The notes below the pieces were generated by a model. That model ran no database searches. It was not told the origin of the DNA and was given only the letters and a program-made list of their open reading frames with translations. 48,548 bases of DNA. Source: SLST01 sp964458555. GTDB lineage: Bacteria > Spirochaetota > Spirochaetia > DSM-27196 > SLST01. Shown here one piece after another: positions 16,991 to 25,198 of the stretch. How positions within the stretch are numbered: the stretch's first letter is position 1; each line of letters opens with the position of its first letter. Location: assembly GCA_964458555.1 (NCBI GenBank), contig CAYWJH010000019.1, forward strand, positions 1-48,548, in the 5' to 3' direction. A program made the translations under genes and the position numbers.

Positions 16991-18215
16991 AGTGCACCCT
17001 CCGTTCCATGAGCCTTCGTTGCACGAAGGTGAGCCCGAGCACGAGGAGGAAGAGCAGGAGCGCCATCGCGGCGGCATAGCCGAAACGGCTGCGCCGGAAG
17101 AAGGTGAAGAAAATGTAGACGCTCATCGGGTCGGTCGCCCCGCCGGTCGCGCTGTTGCGAAGAACGTAGATGCTGTTGAACGCCTTGAACGTGCCGATCA
17201 CGCCGAGCAGCGAGAGAAAGTACGTGGACGGTGAGAGCAGCGGCACGATGATCCGGAAGAAGACCGTCGTCTTACGCGCGCCGTCGACCTCCGCGGCCTC
17301 GTAGAGCTGGCGCGGGATGTTCGCGAGACCGTTCGAGTAGATCAGCGCGTAGTAGCCAATGTAGACCCAGTAGTTGAAGACCATGATCGACACGAGCGCG
17401 AGACTGGGCCCTTGCGCCCAGCCCTGCCAGTACTGCGCGAACGAGCCCGTCGCCTCGCCGCTGCCCCAGCCGAAAGCCATCTGGAAGACGCCGGTCCGCT
17501 CGCCGAGCCAGCCGAGGGGGCCGGCACCGAAGATGCCGAGCAGTTCGTTGGCGAAGCTCTCCGGGCGCAGCGAGAAGAGCACCTGGAAAATGGCCGCGCT
17601 CGCGACCGTGGGTACGATGTAGGGAAGGAGAAAGATGACCCGGAACGCCTGCTTGCCCGCGAACCGCTGGTCGAGCAGGACCGCGAGGAGGAGTCCGAAG
17701 CCGAGCTGTATGGGAACCGTTCCGGCGGCGTACCAGACCGTGATCCGGAGGCTGTCGAGCATGTCGTCGTCGCCGATCGCCCAGATCTGCGGCAGCACCA
17801 TCGCAACCCCGACGATCCCGGCGAGGACACCGAGCCATCCGATCGCGATCCGGACGATGTCGCCGGCTGTCGTCTGCTGCCGAACAGCCGTTCGACGCGT
17901 ATTGGCCGAGTGGATCACCCTGCTTGCAAAGACGATCACGACGATCGCGACGACCAGGAGGGCGGCCCATCCCAGGCTTCCGAGCGCGTCGACGTAATTC
18001 TCCGCGGCGATGAAGTCGCCGCGCCGGATTCGCCAGCGATGCGAGCTGACGAAGACCGTAAAGAAGACCGGGAAGATGCCGAACAGGCCGATCAGCACCA
18101 CCGTCGGCGCGATGAACGCGTAGCCTTCCAGGTTCTCAAGCATCCGGCGTCGCTTGCGGTGCGCGTCGAGCTCCGCCTGCGATACGGTCCGAACTCCGTC
18201 TGTCGCCTGACTCAT
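16980..18215 (-). CDS. Sugar ABC transporter permease, MalF type, with enlarged N-terminal region
   Basis: A 411-residue permease, about 100 residues longer than the usual 290-310 because of extra sequence between the first helix (about 32-52) and the core helices. This extension contains two additional hydrophobic segments near 75-95 and 120-145. MalF of enterics also carries extra N-terminal segments. The EAA loop is EAAEVDGARKTTVFFRIIVP. I chose ATG 18215; upstream in-frame starts have no family similarity. It is the first gene of the importer operon and is divergent from the aldo/keto reductase. Confidence 0.88.
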   Translation of the reverse strand: MSQATDGVRTVSQAELDAHRKRRRMLENLEGYAFIAPTVVLIGLFGIFPVFFTVFVSSHRWRIRRGDFIAAENYVDALGSLGWAALLVVAIVVIVFASRVIHSANTRRTAVRQQTTAGDIVRIAIGWLGVLAGIVGVAMVLPQIWAIGDDDMLDSLRITVWYAAGTVPIQLGFGLLLAVLLDQRFAGKQAFRVIFLLPYIVPTVASAAIFQVLFSLRPESFANELLGIFGAGPLGWLGERTGVFQMAFGWGSGEATGSFAQYWQGWAQGPSLALVSIMVFNYWVYIGYYALIYSNGLANIPRQLYEAAEVDGARKTTVFFRIIVPLLSPSTYFLSLLGVIGTFKAFNSIYVLRNSATGGATDPMSVYIFFTFFRRSRFGYAAAMALLLFLLVLGLTFVQRRLMERRVHYGE

Positions 18216-18239
18216 CGCGCGGAACGTACTCCCCTCGTG

Positions 18240-18261
18240 TGAGAATTCTATGAGGATTCTA
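18240..18261. repeat. 11-base tandem direct repeat in the divergent promoter region
   Basis: TGAGAATTCTA (18240-18250) is followed directly by TGAGGATTCTA (18251-18261), one mismatch. The first copy contains the palindrome AGAATTCT. On the minus strand the repeats contain TAGAAT, a candidate -10 for the sugar importer operon. They could be an operator for its regulator. Confidence 0.5.
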
Positions 18262-18273
18262 TACGAACCCTCG

Positions 18274-18303
18274 TTCCACAGCAACGCTCGGATGTGCTAT
18301 GCT
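18274..18303 (+). promoter_or_regulatory. Putative promoter for the aldo/keto reductase
   Basis: TTCCAC (18274-18279), 18 bases, TATGCT (18298-18303), about 27 bases before ATG 18331. The match is moderate. Confidence 0.4.
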
Positions 18304-18330
18304 CGTCGTATCCTGAAACGAGGAGCTCTC

Positions 18331-19485
18331 ATGCAATATCGGCCCTACGGCTCGACGGGCCGCGACGTATCCATGCTCGGGTTCGGCGCGATGCGCCTCC
18401 CGCAGCTCGAAGACGGGACGTGCGACTACGATGCGTCGGCGCCGCTGCTGCGTCGCGGCATCGACCTGGGTATCAACTACATCGACAGCGCGCGCGGCTA
18501 CATCAGCGGCACGAGCGAGGTCGCGGTCGGCAAGGCAATCAAGGGCTACGACCGCGAGAAGCTCTTTCTCGTGACGAAAATCCCGAGTAACGACATCAAG
18601 AACTCGGTCGGCCGCGAGTGGCGTCGTCAGCTCGAGGAGCAGCTCGGCCGATTCGACACGGACTACATCGACCTCATTCTCTTCCACGGTCTTCGGTGGG
18701 ACGCGTTCGAGGAGCACGTGAGCAAGCGAGATTACGCGCTCGAGGCGGCGCGCGCGGCGCAGGCCGAGGGGCTCGTGCGTCACGTCGGTTTCTCGAGCCA
18801 CGACAGCGCGGAAAACATCGTGAGGCTCGTTGAAACCGGCGAGTTCGAAGGCGTGCTCCTGCAGTACAATTTCCTCGACGATCACAACCTGCCCGCGATC
18901 AACGCCGCGAAAAGGCGGGGCATGGGCGTCACGATCATGGGCCCGGTTGCCGGCGGGCGGCTGGGCGTGCCCGGCTCGGTCGCCGTTCCGGGCGAGGGCA
19001 TCGAGGACCTCAGACTGCCGGATCTCGCGTTGCGCTACGTATGGGGCACCGACGGTGTGACCGTCGCGCTCTCCGGGATGAACGAGATGGAGCAGATCGA
19101 GGAGAACGTCGCGAGCGCGGAGAACACCTCGGCCATGGGCGAGGCCGAGGCGGCGCAGATCGAGGCCATTCTCGAGAAGAACCAGGCGCTCACCGAGCTC
19201 TACTGCACCGCCTGCGGCTACTGCATGCCGTGTCCGAACGGAGTGAACATCCCTGAAAACTTCCGGTACATGAACTGGCACCGCGTGTGGGGCCTGACCG
19301 AGCAGGCGAAAGAGGCGTACGCGAAGCTCAGCGAGGAGGGCTTCAACGCGCCCTGGTCGCCGCAGAAGATCGTGGGCCTGTCGGCCGAACACTGCATCCA
19401 GTGCGGGGTATGCGAGCCCAAGTGTCCGCAGAACATCCCCATTCGGAAGCAGATGAAGGAGGTCGCCGCGACCCTCGGCGGATGA
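18331..19485 (+). CDS. Aldo/keto reductase with C-terminal 2[4Fe-4S] ferredoxin domain
   Basis: A 384-residue fusion. Residues 1-270 form an NADPH-dependent aldo/keto reductase barrel. The catalytic tetrad region is visible as D in NYIDSARGY with the Y, and as K in LVTKIP; HVGFSSHD follows. The last 100 residues carry two cysteine clusters, YCTACGYCMPCPNGVNIP and a CIQCGVCEPKCPQNIP motif, both of 4Fe-4S type. This architecture is common in anaerobes and probably links ferredoxin to reduction of an aldehyde or ketone; no member's substrate is certain. ATG 18331 has GAGGAG upstream. It is divergent from the sugar importer operon. Confidence 0.92.
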   Translation: MQYRPYGSTGRDVSMLGFGAMRLPQLEDGTCDYDASAPLLRRGIDLGINYIDSARGYISGTSEVAVGKAIKGYDREKLFLVTKIPSNDIKNSVGREWRRQLEEQLGRFDTDYIDLILFHGLRWDAFEEHVSKRDYALEAARAAQAEGLVRHVGFSSHDSAENIVRLVETGEFEGVLLQYNFLDDHNLPAINAAKRRGMGVTIMGPVAGGRLGVPGSVAVPGEGIEDLRLPDLALRYVWGTDGVTVALSGMNEMEQIEENVASAENTSAMGEAEAAQIEAILEKNQALTELYCTACGYCMPCPNGVNIPENFRYMNWHRVWGLTEQAKEAYAKLSEEGFNAPWSPQKIVGLSAEHCIQCGVCEPKCPQNIPIRKQMKEVAATLGG

Positions 19486-19539
19486 GCGGACGTGGGGCGG
19501 CGGACGAGCGGTGCGCCGGGCCGGCGGGGCGCCGGCGTC

Positions 19540-19568
19540 TTGGCGCTCGACCAAATATTCGGTAGATT
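19540..19568 (+). promoter_or_regulatory. Promoter for the Nat-type ABC exporter
   Basis: TTGGCG (19540-19545), 17 bases, TAGATT (19563-19568), 26 bases before ATG 19595. Spacing is ideal and each box matches at four positions or more. Confidence 0.5.
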
Positions 19569-19594
19569 GCCGGCACCCCCTTTGAGGAGCGCTC

Positions 19595-20494
19595 ATGCTC
19601 GAAGTTCAGGAGATCACGAAGCGCTACGGTGATACCCTCGCCGTGGACGCGCTCTCGTTCGAAAGCAACGCCGGAGAGATCTTCGGCCTGCTCGGCCCGA
19701 ACGGCGCCGGAAAGTCCACGACGATCCGGATGATCATGAATATCATCGCTCCCGACTCGGGGAGCATCTTCTTCGCCGGTTCCCCGCTCACCGAAGACGA
19801 CAAGAACCGGATCGGCTACCTGCCCGAGGAGCGTGGGCTCTACGGGAACGTGACCGTCGGCGACATGCTGCTCTATCTCGCCGCGCTCAAGAACGTCGCC
19901 CGTTCGGATGCCGCGCCGAGGATGGACGAGTGGCTCGAGCGGTTCGATCTCGCCGAGTGGAAGGACCGAAAGATCGAGGAGCTCTCGAAGGGGATGGCGC
20001 AGAAGATCCAGCTCATCGCCGCGATCCTGCACGACCCGGATTTCGTCTTCCTCGACGAGCCCTTTGCCGGTCTCGATCCGGTGAGTACCGATGTGCTTCG
20101 CGAGGCGATCCTCGACCTCAACCGCGCGGGCAAGACCCTCCTTTTCTCGACGCACAACATGGAGCAGGCCGAACGGATCTGCCACCGCGTGCTCATCCTC
20201 AACCACGGCCGCACCGTCGTTGACGGTCGGCTGGCCGACGTGAAGGAGCGCTACGGTCACCGCACGGTCGTGCTCGAGTTCGACGGCGATATCGACTTCC
20301 TCCGGCAGCACGAGGCGGTCAAGAGCCTCATCCACTATCCGCGGTGGGCGGAGATCGAGCTCGCGGAGGGCCACGGCGCGGATGCGGTGTTTGCCGCGCT
20401 CGCCGGGAGGGTGTCGGTTCGCAGGTTCGAGGTCGTGCGTCCTTCGCTTCACAAGATCTTCGTCGACCAGCTTGGAGGGCCGAACGATGAGTGA
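19595..20494 (+). CDS. ABC exporter ATP-binding protein (NatA/CcmA-like)
   Basis: A 299-residue ATPase. Walker A is GPNGAGKST (34-42), the signature LSKGM (132-136, LSGGQ replaced), Walker B FVFLDEP (152-158) and the switch His is in STHNMEQ. The C-terminal 80 residues match the DUF4162-type extension of NatA-like exporters. It pairs with the permease that overlaps it by eight bases. These two-gene systems export sodium, drugs or bacteriocins; the substrate cannot be told. GAGGAG precedes the ATG. Confidence 0.92.
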   Translation: MLEVQEITKRYGDTLAVDALSFESNAGEIFGLLGPNGAGKSTTIRMIMNIIAPDSGSIFFAGSPLTEDDKNRIGYLPEERGLYGNVTVGDMLLYLAALKNVARSDAAPRMDEWLERFDLAEWKDRKIEELSKGMAQKIQLIAAILHDPDFVFLDEPFAGLDPVSTDVLREAILDLNRAGKTLLFSTHNMEQAERICHRVLILNHGRTVVDGRLADVKERYGHRTVVLEFDGDIDFLRQHEAVKSLIHYPRWAEIELAEGHGADAVFAALAGRVSVRRFEVVRPSLHKIFVDQLGGPNDE

Positions 20495-21785
20495 CCAGTC
20501 CCGCGACAAGACACCGCAGCCGCGGGCGGCCGTCCGATCGAGCCGGGGCCGGACGCTCTCGCGGAAAATGCTCCGCGTCGCCGGGATGGAGTTCCGGCTG
20601 ACCGCGGCGAACAAGGCCTTCGTGATCATCACGATCATCGGTCCGTTTCTCATCGTCGCGATGAGCATACTGCCCAGCCTGCTCGCGATGGGCGGCGGCG
20701 GCGGCGATGCGAGCCGCGTCGCGCTCGCCGGCGATCCGGAGCTCCGCGCTGCGCTCGAGCCCGCGTTCTCGGGTGCACCCGTCGACCTCGTCCGGGCCGG
20801 CGACAGCGAGGCCGCGCTGCGCGACGCGCTCGACGCGGGTACGATCGACGGCTACGTCGTGCTGCCGGAGAACGCGAAAGAGGTGGAGACGCTCCGCTTC
20901 GTGACCGCCGGCGGGGCGAACTTCCAGCTCGTGGGAACACTCGAAGGCATCATCGGGCAGGTGATCGTCGCGCGGCGGCTCGCCGAGGCGGGGTTCGATC
21001 CTGCGCAGGTTCGATCGCTCACCGAACCGCCGCGGCTCGAGGTCCGGCGCATCGACGGCGAGGACGACCAGGCCGGCCAGGACATCATGAGTGTGCTGTT
21101 CACCGCGCTCGCGTTTACCTTCCTGCTCTACATGACCATCCTCCTCTACGGGCAGTCGATCGGCAGCTCGGTCCTGCGCGAGAAGCGGTCGAAAACGGTG
21201 GAGATCATGCTCTCGTCGGTGAACCCACGCGAGTTGCTCGTGGGAAAGATCGCCGGTAAGGCCGGGGCGAGCCTGCTGCAGTACACGATCTGGATCGGCA
21301 TGGCGGTTCTCTTCCTGCAGGTGCTCGGGCCGCTCTTCGACATCCAGATCTCGCTCGCCGGCGGCGCGGCCAACTACGTCTACCTCGTCGGCTTCTTCCT
21401 GCTCGCCTTCTTCCTCTACTCGACGGTGTACGCCGCGCTCGGCGCGGCTGCCGAGGACGAGCAGCATCTCGGTCAGCTCGCCTGGCCCGTAATCATGTTC
21501 CTCGTGATCCCCATGATCATGATCGGCGCGACGACGAGCAATCCGGACGGGACGGTGCCGCAGATTCTCTCCATCTTCCCGCTCACCTCGCCGATCGTGA
21601 TGTTCCAGCGTCTCATGCTCGGTGCGCCGGCGGCGTGGGAAGTCGCACTCTGTCTCGCGCTGCTCGTCGGGTCGATCGTTCTCGTGGCGCTGCTCGCGGC
21701 GAAGATCTTCCGCATCGGGATCCTGATGACCGGGAAGCGGTTCTCCGTGGGCGAGATCGCGAAGTGGGTGCGGTTCAGGGGGTAG
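20487..21785 (+). CDS. ABC-2 type permease (NatB-like)
   Basis: A 432-residue permease. A first helix at about 45-65 is followed by a large extracytoplasmic domain of about 140 residues (VALAGDPELR..., DAGTIDGYVVLPENAKEVETL) and a C-terminal bundle of five or six helices. The loop REKRSKTVEIMLSSV between helices is the ABC-2 signature (YKRSKTIEVLLSS in relatives), and it contacts the ATPase. The start lies eight bases inside the ATPase gene. Its last 11 bases overlap the end of the broken AraC gene on the other strand. Confidence 0.9.
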   Translation: MSDQSRDKTPQPRAAVRSSRGRTLSRKMLRVAGMEFRLTAANKAFVIITIIGPFLIVAMSILPSLLAMGGGGGDASRVALAGDPELRAALEPAFSGAPVDLVRAGDSEAALRDALDAGTIDGYVVLPENAKEVETLRFVTAGGANFQLVGTLEGIIGQVIVARRLAEAGFDPAQVRSLTEPPRLEVRRIDGEDDQAGQDIMSVLFTALAFTFLLYMTILLYGQSIGSSVLREKRSKTVEIMLSSVNPRELLVGKIAGKAGASLLQYTIWIGMAVLFLQVLGPLFDIQISLAGGAANYVYLVGFFLLAFFLYSTVYAALGAAAEDEQHLGQLAWPVIMFLVIPMIMIGATTSNPDGTVPQILSIFPLTSPIVMFQRLMLGAPAAWEVALCLALLVGSIVLVALLAAKIFRIGILMTGKRFSVGEIAKWVRFRG

Positions 21786-21937
21786 GCGGGGAGTCGTCGG
21801 GGGCGTCCGGTGCAGCCTGTCCCGCGGTGTACTGCTGGGGCGTTCGTCCCTGGAATCTCTTGAACGCGCGCGTAAAGTGCTTGGGGTAGAGATAGCCCAC
21901 GCGCCCCGCGACTACGGCGACCGGCAGATTTCCGGGG
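21775..21937 (-). pseudogene. AraC-family regulator, 3' fragment only
   Basis: Reading minus from about 21937 to the stop at 21775 gives LPVAVVAGRVGY, then KHFTRAFKRFQGRTPQQYTAG and a 16-residue proline-rich tail. That is the second helix-turn-helix of an AraC/XylS regulator. The first HTH and the effector domain are absent. The frame continues upstream, but there the plus strand encodes a glycosidase and the minus peptide (RRSVIAAQASNQFSPS) no longer resembles AraC. The gene is therefore cut within a few bases of 21937, at the same place as the glycosidase gene. Either a genomic deletion or inversion, or an assembly misjoin. Confidence 0.78.
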
Positions 21938-21943
21938 GCGCAG

Positions 21944-23065
21944 CACGTCGACTTTCTCGGTGCGAACCTGGAGCGAGCGCTCGGTGAGAACTGGTTCGAC
22001 GCCTGGGCGGCGATGACCGAGCGGCGCATGCGCGAGTGGCGCTTCAACACGATCGGCAACTGGTCGTCGTCGCGCTTCATCGGGGCGTCGACGCTGCCCT
22101 ACGTCGTACCGCTCGCCGGCTCGATCGGCACCGAGCGTTCGATCTTCCGCGACTTCCCGGACGTGTTCAGCGACGAGTTCGCGACGGCGGCGGAGAACCA
22201 CGCGAAGCAGCTCGAACGATTTTCAGGAGACCGTCGGTTGCTCGGCTACTTCATCATGAACGAGCCGCACTGGGCGTTCATCGACCGCCTCAACGTCGCG
22301 GAGAAGCTCCTCGCGAACCCCGAGCAGCTCGCGAGCAGGGAGACGCTCATCGGCTGGCTCTCCGAGCGGTACGGAGGCGATGCCGGCAAGCTCGCGGCCG
22401 CGTGGGAGGTGGACACGATTCGCAGCTTCTCCGACCTGCGACGCCCACTCGAGAACGCCGCCTCGCTGTCTGAGGCGGCCGCCGCCGACCTCGACGAGTT
22501 CAACTCGATCCTGATCAGGCGGTTCGCCCGACTACCGTCCGAGGCGGCGAAGCGCGCGGACCCGAACCACCTCAACCTGGGCATGCGCTACGCGTGGATC
22601 AGCCAGCCGGCGCTCTACGATACGGGTGAGTACTTCGACGTCTTCTCGATCAACCGCTACGGGCCGAGCGCCCGCGAGGCGGTCGACGGGATCGGCGAGC
22701 GCTCGGGCAAGCCGGTGATGATCGGCGAGTTCCACCACGGGGCGCTCGACGCCGGGCTCCCGTCGAACGGCATCCGCGGCGTGCAAACCCAGGCCGAGCG
22801 CGCGCGGGCGTACCGCTACTTCGTCGAAACGACCGCCGCGAGCTCGTGGTCGGTGGGCGTGCACTACTTCACGCTGAACGACCAGCCGATTCTCGGTCGA
22901 TTCGACGGCGAGAACTTTCAGATTGGAGTGGTGGACATTTGCCAGCGACCGTACCGAGATTTCGTAGCGGGTGTCCGCACCACCAACGCCGCGCTCGACG
23001 AGGTCGTCTTCGGCGAGCGCACCCCGAGCGATGACTATCCCGAGGAGGCAACGATTGGTTTCTGA
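21944..23065 (+). CDS. Glycoside hydrolase, agarase/beta-galactosidase-like TIM barrel, N-terminus lost
   Basis: Family-like sequence begins at about 21944 with HVDFLGANLERALGENW. There is no start codon before the breakpoint; the first in-frame ATG is 22013. From that ATG, general acid E84 is in YFIMNEPHW and nucleophile E239 in VMIGEFHHG, so both catalytic carboxylates of a clan-A barrel survive. WRFNTIGNWS and YFDVFSINRYGP are family-like strands. Relatives are beta-agarase or exo-beta-galactosidase-like enzymes of 500-800 residues, so several hundred N-terminal residues are missing, including any signal peptide. It is translationally coupled (11-base overlap) to the GH16 gene. Confidence 0.8.
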   Translation, partial: HVDFLGANLERALGENWFDAWAAMTERRMREWRFNTIGNWSSSRFIGASTLPYVVPLAGSIGTERSIFRDFPDVFSDEFATAAENHAKQLERFSGDRRLLGYFIMNEPHWAFIDRLNVAEKLLANPEQLASRETLIGWLSERYGGDAGKLAAAWEVDTIRSFSDLRRPLENAASLSEAAAADLDEFNSILIRRFARLPSEAAKRADPNHLNLGMRYAWISQPALYDTGEYFDVFSINRYGPSAREAVDGIGERSGKPVMIGEFHHGALDAGLPSNGIRGVQTQAERARAYRYFVETTAASSWSVGVHYFTLNDQPILGRFDGENFQIGVVDICQRPYRDFVAGVRTTNAALDEVVFGERTPSDDYPEEATIGF

Positions 23066-23990
23066 GAGCACGAACTCACGATCCGGTTCGACCGGCGATC
23101 GCGCCGCGGCGCACGCGCGCGAGCGCGCGCGGCTGGTGTTGGTCGCACTCGTCGCGTTGGTCGCCACGTCCGGCTGCGCCTCCGGTTCTGACGCCCCCAT
23201 CGCGGCCGACGATCTCGCGCCGGAGGCGCTGGCGGCAGAGGAACTTCCGACCGATTGGCAGCTCGTGTGGAATGAAGAGTTCTCCGGGCGGGAGATCGCG
23301 TCTGACTGGACGCACGAGGTCAACGCGTGGGGCGGCGGCAACAACGAGCTCCAGTACTATACCGCGCGGCCGGAGAACTCGTACGTCCGCGGCGGTCGTT
23401 TGCACATCGTCGCGCGCAAGGAGTACTACGAGGGCCCCGAGGGCGCCCGCGCGTACACGAGCGCCCGACTGAACACGAAGGGTGCAGGCGACTGGCGCTA
23501 CGGCCGTTTCGAGATCCGCGCGAAGCTTCCTGAAGGGCAGGGGATCTGGCCTGCGATCTGGATGCTCCCCACCGACGAGGTCTACGGCGGCTGGGCGGCG
23601 AGCGGCGAGATCGACATCGTCGAGCTCGTCGGCAACGCTCCCGACCGCGTCCATGGAACGCTGCACTACGGCGGCGAGTGGCCCATGAACACCTATACCG
23701 GCGACTCGTACCGTCTCCCTGGCGACGAGCGGTTCAGCGATTCCTTCCACGTCTTCACGCTGATCTGGGAGGAAGGAGCGTTTCACTGGTTCGTCGACGG
23801 CGAGCACTACCAGACGCAGCGTTACTGGCGCACGCAGGGGCACGAGTTCCCCGCGCCGTTCGACCAGCGGTTTCACATCCTCCTGAACGTGGCCGTGGGC
23901 GGAAACTGGCCGGGGCCACCCGACGAGACGACCGAGTTTCCGCAGGAGATGGTCGTGGACTACGTGCGGGTCTACCAGGCCGGAGGCTGA
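23055..23990 (+). CDS. GH16 endo-beta-glucanase (laminarinase-like) lipoprotein
   Basis: A 311-residue GH16 enzyme. The start is TTG 23055, decided by a perfect AGGAGG six bases upstream and by lack of a nearer ATG. A basic n-region and LVALVALVATSGC form a lipoprotein signal; C41 would be lipidated. The catalytic motif is E185-I-D187-I-V-E190 (GEIDIVE), with WPAIWML before it and GGNWPG after it, as in endo-1,3-beta-glucanases. It should cut laminarin-type beta-1,3-glucan or another beta-glucan or galactan at the cell surface. With the preceding clan-A glycosidase it forms a polysaccharide-degrading operon. Confidence 0.9.
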   Translation: MVSESTNSRSGSTGDRAAAHARERARLVLVALVALVATSGCASGSDAPIAADDLAPEALAAEELPTDWQLVWNEEFSGREIASDWTHEVNAWGGGNNELQYYTARPENSYVRGGRLHIVARKEYYEGPEGARAYTSARLNTKGAGDWRYGRFEIRAKLPEGQGIWPAIWMLPTDEVYGGWAASGEIDIVELVGNAPDRVHGTLHYGGEWPMNTYTGDSYRLPGDERFSDSFHVFTLIWEEGAFHWFVDGEHYQTQRYWRTQGHEFPAPFDQRFHILLNVAVGGNWPGPPDETTEFPQEMVVDYVRVYQAGG

Positions 23991-24011
23991 ACGCCGTGGA
24001 CGGCACCGGCG

Positions 24012-24036
24012 GTCGGCCCCTCGCGCCGGGGCCGGC
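24012..24036. terminator. Hairpin between convergent GH16 and aminotransferase genes
   Basis: GTCGGCCCC (24012-24020), seven-base loop, GGGGCCGGC (24028-24036): nine pairs with one G-T. It lies between two stops and can serve both strands. Confidence 0.55.
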
Positions 24037-24048
24037 GGCCGTCGATGC

Positions 24049-25149
24049 CTACAGGATCTTCGCCAGCGCGCCGGTCAGACGCTCCACGCTCGTGCTCCGC
24101 GCGGTGTCGCCCATCAACCCGATTCGCCAGATCCTGCCGGCAAGCGGTCCGAGTCCGGCGCCGATCTCTAGGTCGAACTCGTCGAGCAGTCGCGTCCGGA
24201 CGACCGCCTCGTCGACGCCGTCGGGGACGGTGACCGCGTTCAGCATGGGCAGACGGTAGTCGGGCTCGACGAAAAGCGACAAGCCGAGCTTCTCGAGTCC
24301 GGCCGCGAGCTCGTCGTGAACGCGTCGGTGTCGCGCGTGCGCCGCCCCGAGGCCTTCCTGGAGCAGGTTCGATAGCGCCTCGTGGAGGCCGTAGATCATG
24401 TTGATAGGAGCGGTGTGATGGTACGAGCGCTTCGCACCGGCCCAGTAGCTCGTCAGCAGCGACAGGTCGAGGTACCAGTTCGGCACCTTCGACGCTCGCT
24501 CGGTGAGCCGGGCGTGCGCGCGCCCGGATACCGTCATGGGCGCGAGCCCGGGCGGGCACGACAGGCACTTCTGGGTGCCGCTGTAGACGATATCCGCTTC
24601 CCACGCGTCGGTCGTGACCGGGAGACCTCCAAGGCTCGTCACCGTGTCCACGAGCAGGAGCGCCTCCGAACCCCTGACGAGCTCGGCGATCTCCGCGACG
24701 GGGTTCCGCACGCCGGTCGACGTTTCGGCGTGAACGAGCGCGACCAGGCGGTAATCGGCGTCCTCGAGCGCTTTGCGTACCCGGTCTACGGTCACCGGTG
24801 TGCCCCATTCAAACTCGACCGTCGTGACGTCGGCGCCCAGCCGTCCGGCGAGGTCTTCCATCCGCTTCCCGAAGACGCCGTTGATCAGAATCAGCACCCG
24901 ATCTCCGGGCTCGACGAAGTTGACGAAGCTCGCCTCCATACCCGCCGATCCGGTTCCGGAGATGGGGATCGTGATCTCGTTTTCGGTCTCGAAAACGGTA
25001 CGCAGCATCGACTTCACCTCGTCCATGATGGAGATGAAGCGTGGGTCCAGGTGCCCGATCGTTGGCAGGCGCAGCGCATCGCGAACGCTTTGGGCGACGT
25101 TCGAAGGGCCGGGGCCCATCAGCAGTGTTTCCGTTACGTGAGTGAGCAT
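24049..25149 (-). CDS. Alanine-glyoxylate / serine-pyruvate-type aminotransferase
   Basis: A 366-residue class-V PLP enzyme. The N-terminal LLMGPGPSNV and GHLDPRF are signature elements of the AGXT/PucG group. The PLP-ring Asp is in LLVDTVTSLGG, and the Schiff-base lysine is K194 in SGTQKCLSCPPGLAP. R in WRIGLMGDTA near the C-terminus binds the carboxylate. It transfers an amino group between alanine, serine or ureidoglycine and glyoxylate or pyruvate; the donor is undecided. I prefer ATG 25149; a GTG at 25164 falls in an inverted repeat and has no ribosome site. It is 49 bases downstream of the thioredoxin-like gene. Confidence 0.9.
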   Translation of the reverse strand: MLTHVTETLLMGPGPSNVAQSVRDALRLPTIGHLDPRFISIMDEVKSMLRTVFETENEITIPISGTGSAGMEASFVNFVEPGDRVLILINGVFGKRMEDLAGRLGADVTTVEFEWGTPVTVDRVRKALEDADYRLVALVHAETSTGVRNPVAEIAELVRGSEALLLVDTVTSLGGLPVTTDAWEADIVYSGTQKCLSCPPGLAPMTVSGRAHARLTERASKVPNWYLDLSLLTSYWAGAKRSYHHTAPINMIYGLHEALSNLLQEGLGAAHARHRRVHDELAAGLEKLGLSLFVEPDYRLPMLNAVTVPDGVDEAVVRTRLLDEFDLEIGAGLGPLAGRIWRIGLMGDTARSTSVERLTGALAKIL

Positions 25150-25156
25150 GCTCCAT

Positions 25157-25183
25157 ATTGGCACGTGTTGCCAATTTGGGCAA
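25157..25183. promoter_or_regulatory. Overlapping inverted repeats upstream of the aminotransferase
   Basis: ATTGGCA (25157-25163), five bases, TGCCAAT (25169-25175) is a perfect seven-base palindrome. TTGCC (25168-25172) also pairs with GGCAA (25179-25183). The half site TTGGCA/TGCCAA thus occurs three times just before the aminotransferase start, as in a repressor or activator operator. Confidence 0.5.
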
Positions 25184-25198
25184 CCGCTCGGCGGGCGT

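Noticed and set aside
25157..25183. Palindromes as a transcription terminator of the thioredoxin-like gene
   Set aside because: A five-base loop with A/T-rich arms and no following T tract on the minus strand; placement on the next gene's start fits an operator better.
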